In this document: one piece after another, positions 17,889-26,254 of the stretch
Layout: every line of letters begins with the position of its first letter
How positions within the stretch are numbered: the first letter of the stretch is position 1
Assembly: GCA_963712485.1 (NCBI GenBank)
Contig: CAVQID010000042.1
Location: 124,001 to 188,000, forward strand
DNA: 64,000 bases
Direction of reading: 5' to 3'
Source of the DNA: JALORV01 sp963712485
GTDB lineage: Bacteria; Pseudomonadota; Gammaproteobacteria; Burkholderiales; Burkholderiaceae_F
The notes under the pieces: generated by a model
Seen by the model: only the letters and a program-made list of their open reading frames with translations
What the model was told of the DNA's origin: nothing
Databases searched by the model: none
Position numbers and translations under genes: made by a program

Positions 17889-17906
17889 CAGATTGTCGAC
17901 AATCTG
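17889..17906. promoter_or_regulatory. perfect 18-bp palindromic operator between divergent phn operons
   Basis: CAGATTGTCGACAATCTG is its own reverse complement over all 18 bases. Its core ATTGTCGACAAT resembles operators of FCD-type GntR regulators (TTGT-nn-ACAA). It lies 17 nt upstream of the regulator start, inside a possible leftward promoter (TTGCAG-N17-TAGGCT) and just upstream of the rightward promoter. Confidence 0.75.
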
Positions 17907-17916
17907 CAAAAAACAA

Positions 17917-17946
17917 TTGACACCCAATTTTGCCGCTGCGTAGACT
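17917..17946 (+). promoter_or_regulatory. candidate sigma-70 promoter for phnS-phnW operon
   Basis: A perfect -35 TTGACA (17917-17922), an 18-nt spacer and -10 TAGACT (17941-17946, 4/6). The palindrome ends 10 nt upstream of the -35, so a bound regulator could block or recruit polymerase. This leaves a leader of about 145 nt before phnS, with a GACGGG/CCCGTC hairpin near 17985-18002. Confidence 0.5.
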
Positions 17947-18099
17947 GCCCGCGGCTTTGGCCGCTTTCGATTGGGGTGTCACAGACGGGCCCAGACCCGT
18001 CACCAGGGAGTCAAGCGCGTGCGCTAGTCTCGCCGGCTGTTCGTTCCGTCCTGTGACGAACCGCCAGACAATTCCGTACGGGGCTCTAAGGAGGAGTCG

Positions 18100-19128
18100 A
18101 TGAAATTGCTATCCATGGTCGCCCGGGCTTGCGCCGCTGCGGCCCTCGCGGCCGTTGCCTTCGGGGCGAATGCGCAGAAGACGCAGCTGACGGTCTACAC
18201 CGCGCTCGAAACCGACCAGTTGAAGGCCTACCAGGCCGGCTTCGAAAAGGCCAATCCGAACATCGAGATCGTCTGGGTGCGCGACTCGACCGGCATCATC
18301 ACCGCCAAGATTCTTGCGGAGAAAGCCAATCCGAAGGCCGACGTCATCATGGGCGTCGCGGCGACCAGCATGGCCATCTTCGACAAGGAGGGCATGCTGA
18401 TGCCGTATGCCCCGGCAGGACTTGCGCGCGTGTCGCCGCAGTACCGTGATCCGAAGAACCCGCCCGCCTGGGTCGGCATGGACGTCTGGGGCGCTACGAT
18501 CTGCTTCAACACCGTCGAGGCCGCCAAGCGCAACATCCCGAAGCCCGAGACCTGGAAGGACCTGACCAAGCCGGCCTACAAGGGCCAGATCGTGATGCCG
18601 CACCCGGCCTCTTCCGGCACCGGCTTCTTCGATGTCAGCGCGTGGCTGCAGTTGTGGGGCGAGAAGGATGGCTGGGCCTACATGGACGGCCTGCACGAGA
18701 ACATCGCGCAGTACATGCACTCCGGCTCGCGGCCCTGCGCCGCCGCTGCTGCGGGCGAGTACGTCGTCGGCATCTCGTTCGAGTACCGCGCCAACCGGGA
18801 GAAAGCGCGCGGGGCGCCGATCGAGCTGGTTTTCCCGAAGGAAGGGCTGGGCTGGGACCTCGAGGCGAGCGGCATCGTCAAGGGCACCAAGAACCTCGAC
18901 GCGGCGAAGAAGCTGTTGGACTGGTCGGTCTCGGACGAGGCGATGGGCCTGTACGCGAACAACTTTGCCATTGTCGCCGTGCCCGCGCTCAACAAGCCCT
19001 TGCCCAACGTCCCTGCCGACTATGCGGGCCGCTTGGTGAAGAACAACTTCGCCTGGGCCGCGTCCAACCGCGACAAGATTCTCGCGGAGTGGAGCAAGCG
19101 CTACGAGTCGAAAGCCGCGCCGAAGTGA
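18100..19128 (+). CDS. phnS: 2-aminoethylphosphonate ABC transporter, periplasmic binding protein
   Basis: 342 residues, Sec signal peptide with cleavage likely after GANA (about residue 25). Mature protein is a class-II-type ABC solute-binding fold (LTVYTALETDQLKAY, IEIVWVRDSTG, TKPAYKGQIVMPHPASSGTG, GISFEYRANREKA). AAGGAGGAG lies 8 nt upstream of the ATG. First gene of the rightward importer-plus-phnW operon. Ligand specificity rests on the company of phnW, phnA and phnY. A terminator-like hairpin follows it, which may make it more abundant than the membrane components. Confidence 0.9.
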   Translation: MKLLSMVARACAAAALAAVAFGANAQKTQLTVYTALETDQLKAYQAGFEKANPNIEIVWVRDSTGIITAKILAEKANPKADVIMGVAATSMAIFDKEGMLMPYAPAGLARVSPQYRDPKNPPAWVGMDVWGATICFNTVEAAKRNIPKPETWKDLTKPAYKGQIVMPHPASSGTGFFDVSAWLQLWGEKDGWAYMDGLHENIAQYMHSGSRPCAAAAAGEYVVGISFEYRANREKARGAPIELVFPKEGLGWDLEASGIVKGTKNLDAAKKLLDWSVSDEAMGLYANNFAIVAVPALNKPLPNVPADYAGRLVKNNFAWAASNRDKILAEWSKRYESKAAPK

Positions 19129-19162
19129 CCCGGTCGGGCTGGCTGAGCCGCCCGACTGACCT

Positions 19163-19204
19163 GCCGGGTTCGAGTGCCTGCGGCGCTCAGCCCGGCTTTA
19201 TTTT
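19163..19204 (+). terminator. intra-operon attenuating terminator after phnS
   Basis: GCCGGG (19163-19168) pairs with CCCGGC (19191-19196), enclosing a second pairing GAGTGCC/GGCGCTC with one G-U pair, followed by TTTATTTT. It is well placed to let the binding protein be expressed above the downstream ATPase and permease. Confidence 0.65.
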
Positions 19205-19216
19205 GCTCATCGGAAG

Positions 19217-20314
19217 ATGACCGTGACCCCGGCAACCGCTGAGGCGCTGCGTCTGGAGGGCATACACAAGGCCTTCGGCGAGTTCAACGCGCTGGAGTCG
19301 ATCGACCTCGTGATTCCGCCCGGCGAACTGGTGTGTTTCCTCGGTCCGTCGGGTTGCGGCAAGACCACGCTGCTGCGAATCATCGCCGGGCTGGAAAGAC
19401 AGACGCGGGGGAAGATCCTGCAGAACGGCCGCGACGTCTCGCATGCGCCGCCCGCGGCCCGCGACTATGGCATCGTGTTCCAGTCGTACGCGCTGTTTCC
19501 GAACCTCACGATCGCCGAAAACGTCGCCTACGGCCTCGTGAACCGACGCAAGGGACGGCTGGAGATCAGCGCCCGCGTGCAGGAGCTGCTGGCGCTGGTG
19601 GGTCTACCCGATGCAGGCAGGAAGTATCCGAGTCAGATGTCGGGCGGCCAGCAGCAGCGGGTCGCGCTCGCGCGAGCGCTCGCCACGGCGCCGAGCCTGC
19701 TGCTGCTTGACGAGCCGCTGTCCGCGCTTGATGCGAAAGTGCGCGAGCGGCTGCGCGGGGAGATCCGGCAGTTGCAGCGCCGTCTGCGCGTCACGACCAT
19801 CATGGTGACCCATGATCAGGAAGAGGCGCTGTCGATGGCCGATCGCGTGGTCGTGATGAATCAGGGCCACATCGAGCAGGTGGGATCACCCAGCGACGTC
19901 TACGAACGCCCGGCAACGCCCTTCGTGGCCGACTTCCTCGGCAAGGTCAATGTGCTGAAAGGTGTTGCCCTCGGTGAAGGCCGGTACCGCGTCGGCGCGG
20001 CCGAACTGTCGCTACCGGCTGACCACCATCCGACCGGGCAGAATGTTCGCATCTATGTCCGGCCGGAGGATCGGCATGTCGAAGGCGACGTGACGGCGCT
20101 GCCGAATCGCCTGCGGGGCCGCATCGCCCGCATCGATTATCTCGGCACCTTCTGCCTTGCCGAGCTGCGTTGCGACGCGATCGGCCAGCCGATGCTGATT
20201 TCTTACTCACTCAACCAGCTGCACGACCTGAACGTTCGGGAAGGCGGTGAAGTCGAGATCGCATTGCGGGTCGACCGCGTCCGGGTCTTTGCCGAGCAGG
20301 CGACCGGCCACTGA
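19217..20314 (+). CDS. phnT: 2-aminoethylphosphonate ABC transporter ATP-binding protein
   Basis: ATPase subunit powering phosphonate import at the inner-membrane face; 365 residues. Walker A GPSGCGKTT near residue 45, Q-loop FQSYALFPNLT, signature MSGGQQQRVALARAL, Walker B LLLLDEPLSALD, H-loop MVTHDQEEA. The C-terminal ~120 residues form a regulatory OB-like domain typical of the PotA/FbpC branch. The only purine-rich stretch (GGAAG, 19212-19216) abuts the ATG at 19217 but is 6 nt from a GTG at 19223, so translation may really start at 19223, two codons later. Confidence 0.92.
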   Translation: MTVTPATAEALRLEGIHKAFGEFNALESIDLVIPPGELVCFLGPSGCGKTTLLRIIAGLERQTRGKILQNGRDVSHAPPAARDYGIVFQSYALFPNLTIAENVAYGLVNRRKGRLEISARVQELLALVGLPDAGRKYPSQMSGGQQQRVALARALATAPSLLLLDEPLSALDAKVRERLRGEIRQLQRRLRVTTIMVTHDQEEALSMADRVVVMNQGHIEQVGSPSDVYERPATPFVADFLGKVNVLKGVALGEGRYRVGAAELSLPADHHPTGQNVRIYVRPEDRHVEGDVTALPNRLRGRIARIDYLGTFCLAELRCDAIGQPMLISYSLNQLHDLNVREGGEVEIALRVDRVRVFAEQATGH

Positions 20315-20333
20315 ACGACCGAAGGGAGCGAAC

Positions 20334-22061
20334 GTGAGCGCTGCGGTCGTGCATGAACCAATAGGTCAGGCTCCGAGCCGACTGGCGCTGGCGGCGGAGG
20401 CGCTGGCGGCGCGCGGTGGTCTGGTGCTATTGGCCAGCGCGTTGCTGGTATTTCTGACGGTGCCCTTGGCGATGCTGCTTGCGCGCAGCGTCGAGGGCCG
20501 CGGCGGCGACTTCGTCGGCCTCTACAACTTCCTGCAGTACGTCGAGTCTCCGGCACTGGCGCAGTCGACATGGAACACGCTGACATTCGCAGCCTTGACC
20601 ACGGTGGTCACGGTGCCTCTCGCGTTCCTGTTTGCCTACGCGATCAAGCGCAGCTGCATCCCGTACAAAGGGCTGTGGCGCAACATCGCGATGATTCCGA
20701 TCCTCGCACCGTCGTTGCTCGCTGCGATCTCGTTCATCTACCTGTTCGGAAACCAGGGCGCCTTCAAGTTCATGCTCGGATGGGTGGGCCTGCCTTCGAT
20801 CTACGGCATGCCCGGCATGGTGCTGGCGATGACCTTTGCGTCATTCCCGCACGCGGCGATGATCCTGATGGCTGCGCTCGCACTCTCCGACGCCCGACTC
20901 TACGAAGCGGCGGAGTCGATGGGCACGACCGAGTCGCGGAAATTCCTGACGATCACGCTGCCCGGCGCGAAATACGGCCTCATTTCGGCGAGCATGGTCG
21001 TCTTCACGATGGCGGTCTCCGAGTTCGGCGTTCCCAAGGTGATCGGCGGCAACACGAACGTGCTGGCGGTGGACATCTACAAGCAGGTAATCGGCCAGCA
21101 GAATTTTTCGATGGGCGCGGTCGTCGGTCTGGTGCTGCTGTTGCCGGCGGTCGTCGCTTTCGTCATCGACCACATCGTCCAGCGCAAGCAGCAGGCGCTG
21201 CTGACGGCGCGCAGCGTTCCCTACCAGGCCCGGCCGTCACGTGGACGCGATACCGTGCTGCTCGCGCTCGTGATCGTGATGTCGGCGTTGATGCTATTGG
21301 TGGTCGGCATGGCGGCTTTCGGCTCGCTGGTGAAGTTCTGGCCATACAACCTCTCACTGACGCTCAATCACTACACGTACGGATTCGAGGAGGCGGGTCT
21401 CGAGCACGCCTATCGCAACAGCCTGGTGATGGCGGCCTGGTGCGCAGCGACCGGAGCGGCGATCACGTTCGCCGGGGCCTACTGGCTGGAGAAGACCAAG
21501 GGAGCGGATCTGCTGCGGCCCCTGATCCGGTTTCAGGCGTTGCTGCCGATGGCGGTGCCGGGCATGGTGCTCGGCATTGCCTATATCCTGTTTTTCAACG
21601 CACCGGCGAACCCGCTCAACTTCCTGTACGGCACGATGGCGATCCTGGTGCTGTCGACACTGGTGCACTTCTATTCGTCAAGTCATTTGACCGCAGTGAC
21701 GGCGTTGAAGCAGATCGACGGCGAGTTCGAATCGGTTTCCGCGTCCCTGAAGGTGCCGTTCTACAAGACCTTCTGGCGCGTCACGATCCCGGTCTGCCTG
21801 CCTTCGATCCTGGACATCGGCCGCTATTATTTCGTCAACGCGATGACGACGATCTCGGCGGTGGTGTTCCTGTATTCGCCGAAGACGACGCTGGCATCGA
21901 TCTCGATATTGCAGCTGGACGAGGCGGGCGCAATCGGCTCCGCCGCGGCGATGGCGACGCTCATCGTGCTGACGTCGGCCGTCGTGACGGGCATTCTGTT
22001 CCTGGCTGAATGGTGGCTGATCCGGCGCACGCAGGCCTGGCGCAACACCGCACAGGCGTGA
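20334..22061 (+). CDS. 2-aminoethylphosphonate ABC transporter permease, fused two-domain
   Basis: 575 residues from GTG at 20334, chosen for AAGGGAG 7 nt upstream; the frame is open further back but overlaps phnT. Two tandem binding-protein-dependent transport modules give about 12 helices. The first has its coupling loop near DARLYEAAESMGTTESRKFLTI and the second near ESVSASLKVPFYKTFWRVTIP. Thus both permease halves (PhnU/PhnV of Salmonella) are fused in one chain, as in the iron FbpB type. The spacer to phnW is 27 nt. Confidence 0.9.
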   Translation: MSAAVVHEPIGQAPSRLALAAEALAARGGLVLLASALLVFLTVPLAMLLARSVEGRGGDFVGLYNFLQYVESPALAQSTWNTLTFAALTTVVTVPLAFLFAYAIKRSCIPYKGLWRNIAMIPILAPSLLAAISFIYLFGNQGAFKFMLGWVGLPSIYGMPGMVLAMTFASFPHAAMILMAALALSDARLYEAAESMGTTESRKFLTITLPGAKYGLISASMVVFTMAVSEFGVPKVIGGNTNVLAVDIYKQVIGQQNFSMGAVVGLVLLLPAVVAFVIDHIVQRKQQALLTARSVPYQARPSRGRDTVLLALVIVMSALMLLVVGMAAFGSLVKFWPYNLSLTLNHYTYGFEEAGLEHAYRNSLVMAAWCAATGAAITFAGAYWLEKTKGADLLRPLIRFQALLPMAVPGMVLGIAYILFFNAPANPLNFLYGTMAILVLSTLVHFYSSSHLTAVTALKQIDGEFESVSASLKVPFYKTFWRVTIPVCLPSILDIGRYYFVNAMTTISAVVFLYSPKTTLASISILQLDEAGAIGSAAAMATLIVLTSAVVTGILFLAEWWLIRRTQAWRNTAQA

Positions 22062-22088
22062 GGCACGCCAGCTGAAAGGAAGATCCCA

Positions 22089-23228
22089 ATGATCGTCGGA
22101 AACGATCCGATCCTGCTGACCCCGGGGCCACTGACGACGTCGCTCGCGACGAAGCAGGCGATGCTGCGCGACTGGGGCTCATGGGACGAGGCCTTCAATG
22201 CCGTCACGGCGAGCCTGCGACGCGACCTCGTCGACATTGTCGGCGGCGGCTCCGACTACACCTGCGTGCCGCTGCAGGGCAGCGGCACGTTCTCGGTTGA
22301 AGCCACGATCGGCACCGTCGTACCCCGCCATGGCAAGGTGCTGGTGCCGAACAACGGCGCCTACTGCGCTCGCATCGTCCGCATCTGCGGCTACCTTGGG
22401 CGCGCGGTCGTCGAACTGCCGGTGCCGGAGGATCAGCCCGCGACTGCGGCGGCGGTCGACGCGGCACTGGCGGCGGATCCTTTGATCACCCATGTCGCGC
22501 AGGTGCATTGCGAAACCGGCGCTGGCGTCCTCAATGACCTGGCCGGCATTGCGCAGGTATGTGCCCGACGCGGCACAGGCCTGATTGTCGACGCCATGAG
22601 CTCCTTCGCCGCGCTGCCCATCGATGTGACTGCCGTGCCGTTCGATGCGCTGGTCGCCGCGAGTGGCAAGTGCCTGGAAGGTGTGCCGGGCATGGGCTTC
22701 GTCATCATCCGCAAGCGCGTGCTCGAGGCCAGTGCCGGCAATTCGCATTCGCTGGCGATGGACTTGCATGATCAGTACGTTTACATGGAGAAGACGACGC
22801 AGTGGCGTTACACGCCGCCGACGCATGTAGTCGCGGCATTGCGTGCGGCGGTCGACCAGTTCCTTGCGGAAGGCGGGCAACCGGCTCGTTTAACGCGTTA
22901 CCGTAGCAATTGCGAAACGCTGATCCATGGAATGGCCGAACTCGGGTTTCGGCCATTCCTGCGCGCTGAAGTGCAGGCGCCCATTATCGTCACGTTCCAC
23001 GCGCCGGCAGACCCTGCGTACGACTTCAAGGCGTTCTACGCCAGGACACGCGAGCGCGGCTACATCCTGTACCCGGGCAAGCTGACGCAGGTCGAGACGT
23101 TCCGTGTCGGCTGCATCGGCGCGATCGATGCGAACGAAATGCGCAACGTCGTCTCGGCGGTGGCGCAGACGCTCAATGACTTGGGAATCGCTCGCGTGGC
23201 GCCTGTCGAGTCGCGCCGGGCTGCCTGA
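22089..23228 (+). CDS. phnW: 2-aminoethylphosphonate:pyruvate aminotransferase
   Basis: PLP enzyme converting 2-aminoethylphosphonate plus pyruvate to phosphonoacetaldehyde plus alanine. 379 residues, class V aminotransferase fold: LLTPGPLTTS at the start, GSGTFSVEATIGT near residue 65, PLP-binding Asp168 (LIVDAMSSF) and the Schiff-base Lys194 in AASGKCLEGVPG. AAAGGAAGATCCC precedes the ATG. Last gene of the importer operon; its products feed phnY and phnA on the opposite strand. The alanine formed could feed alanine dehydrogenase at 27.6 kb. Confidence 0.94.
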   Translation: MIVGNDPILLTPGPLTTSLATKQAMLRDWGSWDEAFNAVTASLRRDLVDIVGGGSDYTCVPLQGSGTFSVEATIGTVVPRHGKVLVPNNGAYCARIVRICGYLGRAVVELPVPEDQPATAAAVDAALAADPLITHVAQVHCETGAGVLNDLAGIAQVCARRGTGLIVDAMSSFAALPIDVTAVPFDALVAASGKCLEGVPGMGFVIIRKRVLEASAGNSHSLAMDLHDQYVYMEKTTQWRYTPPTHVVAALRAAVDQFLAEGGQPARLTRYRSNCETLIHGMAELGFRPFLRAEVQAPIIVTFHAPADPAYDFKAFYARTRERGYILYPGKLTQVETFRVGCIGAIDANEMRNVVSAVAQTLNDLGIARVAPVESRRAA

Positions 23229-23331
23229 GACGCGTCAGTGCAGCGGCTGGCGCATCTGGGCCTGGTCCCGAAGCGCTTAGCCTAAGCCCGCGAGCGCGGC
23301 TATGGACTAGCCGGGCTCCGGCAAGCCGGTG

Positions 23332-24651
23332 TCAGGCAGGCAATTCCTTGAGCAGCTTGCGCACCTCGTCGGCCTGCGGCAGCTTCGGGTCGAGATCCAG
23401 CGCACGCTGCAGCGAGGCCCGGGCTGCCGCGTTCTGCTTGAGGTCACGTTCTACGAGGCCCAGGTGATAGTGGTACACGGCGACATTGGGCTCCAGCTCG
23501 ATGGCTCGCTTGAGGCTCGTCTGTGCGGCGGGGAGGTCGCTGGCAGCACGCTGCGCCCAGCCGAGCGTGTCGTACAGCGGTGAGGAGCGGGGTGACAGCT
23601 CGACCGCCTTGGTCGCCAGTTCAACCGCTCTCGCGGGGTTGCCCTTGCGCGCAACTTCCATCCAGGCCAGATTGTTGTAGGCGAGCGGGTTCTTCGGCGC
23701 GAGTGAGATCGCCTTGAGGTAGGCCTTTTCGGCTTCCGGATACCGTTTTGCGCCCTGATAGACGTCGGCGAGGCGAAGCTGCACTTCGAAGGAGTCGGGA
23801 GCGAGCTTCTCGACGGCCGCAAGCTGCGCAATCGCGTCACCCTGTCGATTCATGCGCGCCAGAACTTCGCCGCGGTCCAGCATCAGCGGCACGAACTGCG
23901 GCTGTCGCTCCAGACCGCGATCAAAGGCTGCCAGCGCTTTGTTCAGGTCTCCTGCTTCCTGGTGCAGTCGGCCGATGGCACGCAACGGTGCCGGGTCCTT
24001 GGGAGTGAGCTCGGCCGCCTTTCCGAGTGCGGCCAGTGCCTCGTCGCGCTTGCCGGCAGCCGCCAGTGCGATCCCGAGTCCGTACTGGGCGTACCGGTTC
24101 TTGCTGTCCAGTTGAGTGGCATCGCGGAACACGCGGACGGCGTCGTCGGTTCGCCCGGGTGAGCGCAGGTAGATTTCCCCGAGTTCGAGCAGCGGTGGAA
24201 TTGCGCGCGGCGCCAGCTCCCGAGCCCGCAGGAAAGCTCGTTCGGCCTCCGCGACCCGGTTGTTGGCCAGGTGATACCGGCCCCAGGCCAGCTGCACGTC
24301 GGCCGACTTCGGGCTGGCGCTCTCCGCGCGCCGCAGGTACTGCTCGACCTGCGCCTTGTTTCCATCGGCCTGTGCAAGGCCCGCCATGCCGATCAGCGCG
24401 GGTGCGTATTTCGGATCGATCTTGAGCGCTGCTTCATAGCGGGTCCGGGCTTTCGCCATGTCGCCGTTCAACTGCGCCTGGACTCCCGCCCGAAATTCGC
24501 GTGCAGCCGACGTATCCGCGCTGGACGGCGCTTCTACCATCGGACGGCCGTCCGGCATCAGTGGCGCGGCTTGCGCCGATTCGGCGACGACCAATGGCAA
24601 AAGGAGAGCGATCGCGGCCGAGCGCAGGCGTCGGTAGTTGTGAGGTTTCAT
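23332..24651 (-). CDS. exported tetratricopeptide-repeat protein
   Basis: 439 residues: a hydrophobic N-terminus ending ESAQAAP fits a Sec signal, then about ten TPR-type helix pairs from residue 50 to the end (GDMAKARTRYEAALKIDPKYAPALIGMAGL, then regular 34-residue spacing with A/G-Y-A-P positions). It probably acts as a periplasmic scaffold. It lies downstream of the PEP-CTERM gene on the same strand but behind a strong terminator, so it may have its own promoter. No clear ribosome binding site precedes the ATG. A link to exosortase or exopolysaccharide systems is possible but not shown. Confidence 0.8.
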   Translation of the reverse strand: MKPHNYRRLRSAAIALLLPLVVAESAQAAPLMPDGRPMVEAPSSADTSAAREFRAGVQAQLNGDMAKARTRYEAALKIDPKYAPALIGMAGLAQADGNKAQVEQYLRRAESASPKSADVQLAWGRYHLANNRVAEAERAFLRARELAPRAIPPLLELGEIYLRSPGRTDDAVRVFRDATQLDSKNRYAQYGLGIALAAAGKRDEALAALGKAAELTPKDPAPLRAIGRLHQEAGDLNKALAAFDRGLERQPQFVPLMLDRGEVLARMNRQGDAIAQLAAVEKLAPDSFEVQLRLADVYQGAKRYPEAEKAYLKAISLAPKNPLAYNNLAWMEVARKGNPARAVELATKAVELSPRSSPLYDTLGWAQRAASDLPAAQTSLKRAIELEPNVAVYHYHLGLVERDLKQNAAARASLQRALDLDPKLPQADEVRKLLKELPA

Positions 24652-24666
24652 GGGAGGGTCGAGACG

Positions 24667-24702
24667 AAAAAAAAGCCCCTGTCGGACGATACCGACAGGG
24701 GC
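24667..24702 (-). terminator. strong intrinsic terminator after the PEP-CTERM gene
   Basis: GCCCCTGTCGG (24675-24685) and CCGACAGGGGC (24692-24702) form a perfect 11-bp stem with a 6-nt loop. On the minus strand it is followed by eight T residues (complement of 24667-24674). It ends the leftward transcript of the PEP-CTERM gene. Confidence 0.92.
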
Positions 24703-24723
24703 CTTGTTAGGCCAAGCGCTATT

Positions 24724-25734
24724 TCAGACGCGCTTGATGCCGGGACGACGACGCTGCAGGCCAATGCCCACAAGCGCCAGTCCCAAAATAGCGAGCGAGG
24801 CCGGCTCCGGAACTTCGCAGCGTTCCTCGCAGACGTCGGCTTCGCCCAGCACATGGAACATGGCCAGGAAGATGTTGTCGTCGTCCGAAGCGTTCGCGTT
24901 CGTCACGACGAAGCCGGTATCTCCGAGCGAGAGGTACGGTGCGAGGTCGTAGCGCTCGTGGTCATTCGGCGTGGTCGGCAGATTCGGCGAGAACGGATCG
25001 TCGTCGCCGCCGACCGTAATCAGATTGCCGTTGCCAGGCGTCGCGTCCGCGCTATCGTCATTGCAGCCAGCTCTTTCGGTGATCGTTGTGCCATTCACGT
25101 CAACCCGCGAGGTTTGCCCGCTGCCCGTGCAGCCAGCGCCGTCGAAGCTGAAGCCAATGCCCAGCCGCATCTCGGCGAAAAAGCCGACAGCCGTTGGATC
25201 GATCGGGGCGCCGAAGTTGACCGCGGTGTTATCGCCGTTGGTCGATGCCCAACCGTCGAGGATGCCGATCGTCGAGACGGGCAGCGAATCCAGCGAATAG
25301 ACGACCACGAGGGCATAGCCGTCCTGCGAACTGCTGGTTTCGGTGACAGTAAAGTTATAAAGGCCACCCATTCCGCTATCGATAATCGGTTTGAGTATGT
25401 TGGTCACGTCCGCACGGGCGGCAGTCAGTTGGCAGCACGCGGTTGCATTGGTGCCGAGACTGGTGAGGGGGCCGATCGCCATGCCCTCGATCGTGCCGCC
25501 GACGCCGGCAAGGGCACCGTTGTTGAACGTCGACGTATACAGGTAGGCCGCAGTAACGGTGGCCCCGTCCGGGACGTTGGCCGAGATCGTGCCCGTCTGC
25601 GTGGTCGAACCCCAGCCATCGCTGGACAAGCCAACAGTGCCGGTAAATACCTGGAAACCGGTCAGTGCGGCATGCGCACTGCCGAGTGACAGGCACGCTG
25701 CCGCAGCGGCAAACATCAATCGGAACGACTTCAT
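24724..25734 (-). CDS. PEP-CTERM sorting domain protein
   Basis: 336 residues. Sec signal MKSFRLMFAAAAACLSLGSAHAA, then a Thr/Ser/Asn-rich, likely beta-structured body. The C-terminal tripartite sorting signal is VPEPASLAILG, then a hydrophobic helix, then QRRRPGIKRV, the hallmark of proteins cleaved by exosortase (EpsH). Cysteine pairs CCQL and CEERCEVPEP may form disulfides. The ATG at 25732-25734 is chosen because it begins the signal peptide. No exosortase is in this window. Probably surface-attached or secreted; function unknown. Confidence 0.9.
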   Translation of the reverse strand: MKSFRLMFAAAAACLSLGSAHAALTGFQVFTGTVGLSSDGWGSTTQTGTISANVPDGATVTAAYLYTSTFNNGALAGVGGTIEGMAIGPLTSLGTNATACCQLTAARADVTNILKPIIDSGMGGLYNFTVTETSSSQDGYALVVVYSLDSLPVSTIGILDGWASTNGDNTAVNFGAPIDPTAVGFFAEMRLGIGFSFDGAGCTGSGQTSRVDVNGTTITERAGCNDDSADATPGNGNLITVGGDDDPFSPNLPTTPNDHERYDLAPYLSLGDTGFVVTNANASDDDNIFLAMFHVLGEADVCEERCEVPEPASLAILGLALVGIGLQRRRPGIKRV

Positions 25735-26254
25735 AGGCGGGCCCCCTGTGTGTAATGAAAGTTCACTAACGCGACGCACCTTACGCATAAGGCGTGCCCG
25801 CTCGTTTCCTGAAGTTAATGTTTGCCAATCGCTTCAACGACTTGCGCGCTCGCACCGCCCCTCGCGGTGCCCTCGAATTCGTGGGTAGGAGCCGCAGCTG
25901 TAAACGAGCCCGACAACTTGCTCACGGAGTCAAGCACCTTGCGCGCGATCACTCCGACAACCATTGCCGCGCGGACCATCACCATCAGTGTCACCTGGCT
26001 GCTGGATCAACTTCGCTTCGACCAGTGTTGCGAAACCACGCGGGGTGGAACGTCGTGGCCGCTGAACACAGGCCTACTCCGGTGGCGAGAAGTCTCCACG
26101 AGCTTCCCCGATCGATGGTGCCTTGATCTCTCCGATCTTGGCACCGGCCGCCATTGCGCGGTGGAACGCTTCATTCGCAATCACCTGCGCCCGCCTCGGT
26201 GCCAAAGCGGTTCAGGGCCACCACGACGGCCCCGAACGCAAGTCTGCTGGCCTC
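25735..26254. other. 520-bp stretch without a convincing gene
   Basis: No frame carries a recognisable protein. On the minus strand two short frames have gene-like composition. One spans 25815-25985 and ends VVEAIGKH. The other ends at 26074 and contains NEAFHRAMAAGAKIGEIKAPS. Neither has a ribosome binding site, and the second is entered by a frame change from another open stretch (FGAVVVALNRFG). This may be the remnant of a gene lying downstream of the EamA gene. The part next to 25735 should hold the promoter of the PEP-CTERM gene, but I see no clear -35/-10 pair. Confidence 0.35.

Noticed and set aside
17983..18003. GACGGG/CCCGTC hairpin in the phnS leader as a terminator or riboswitch
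   Set aside because: Stem is only 6 bp with no T-run, and no riboswitch pattern was recognised.
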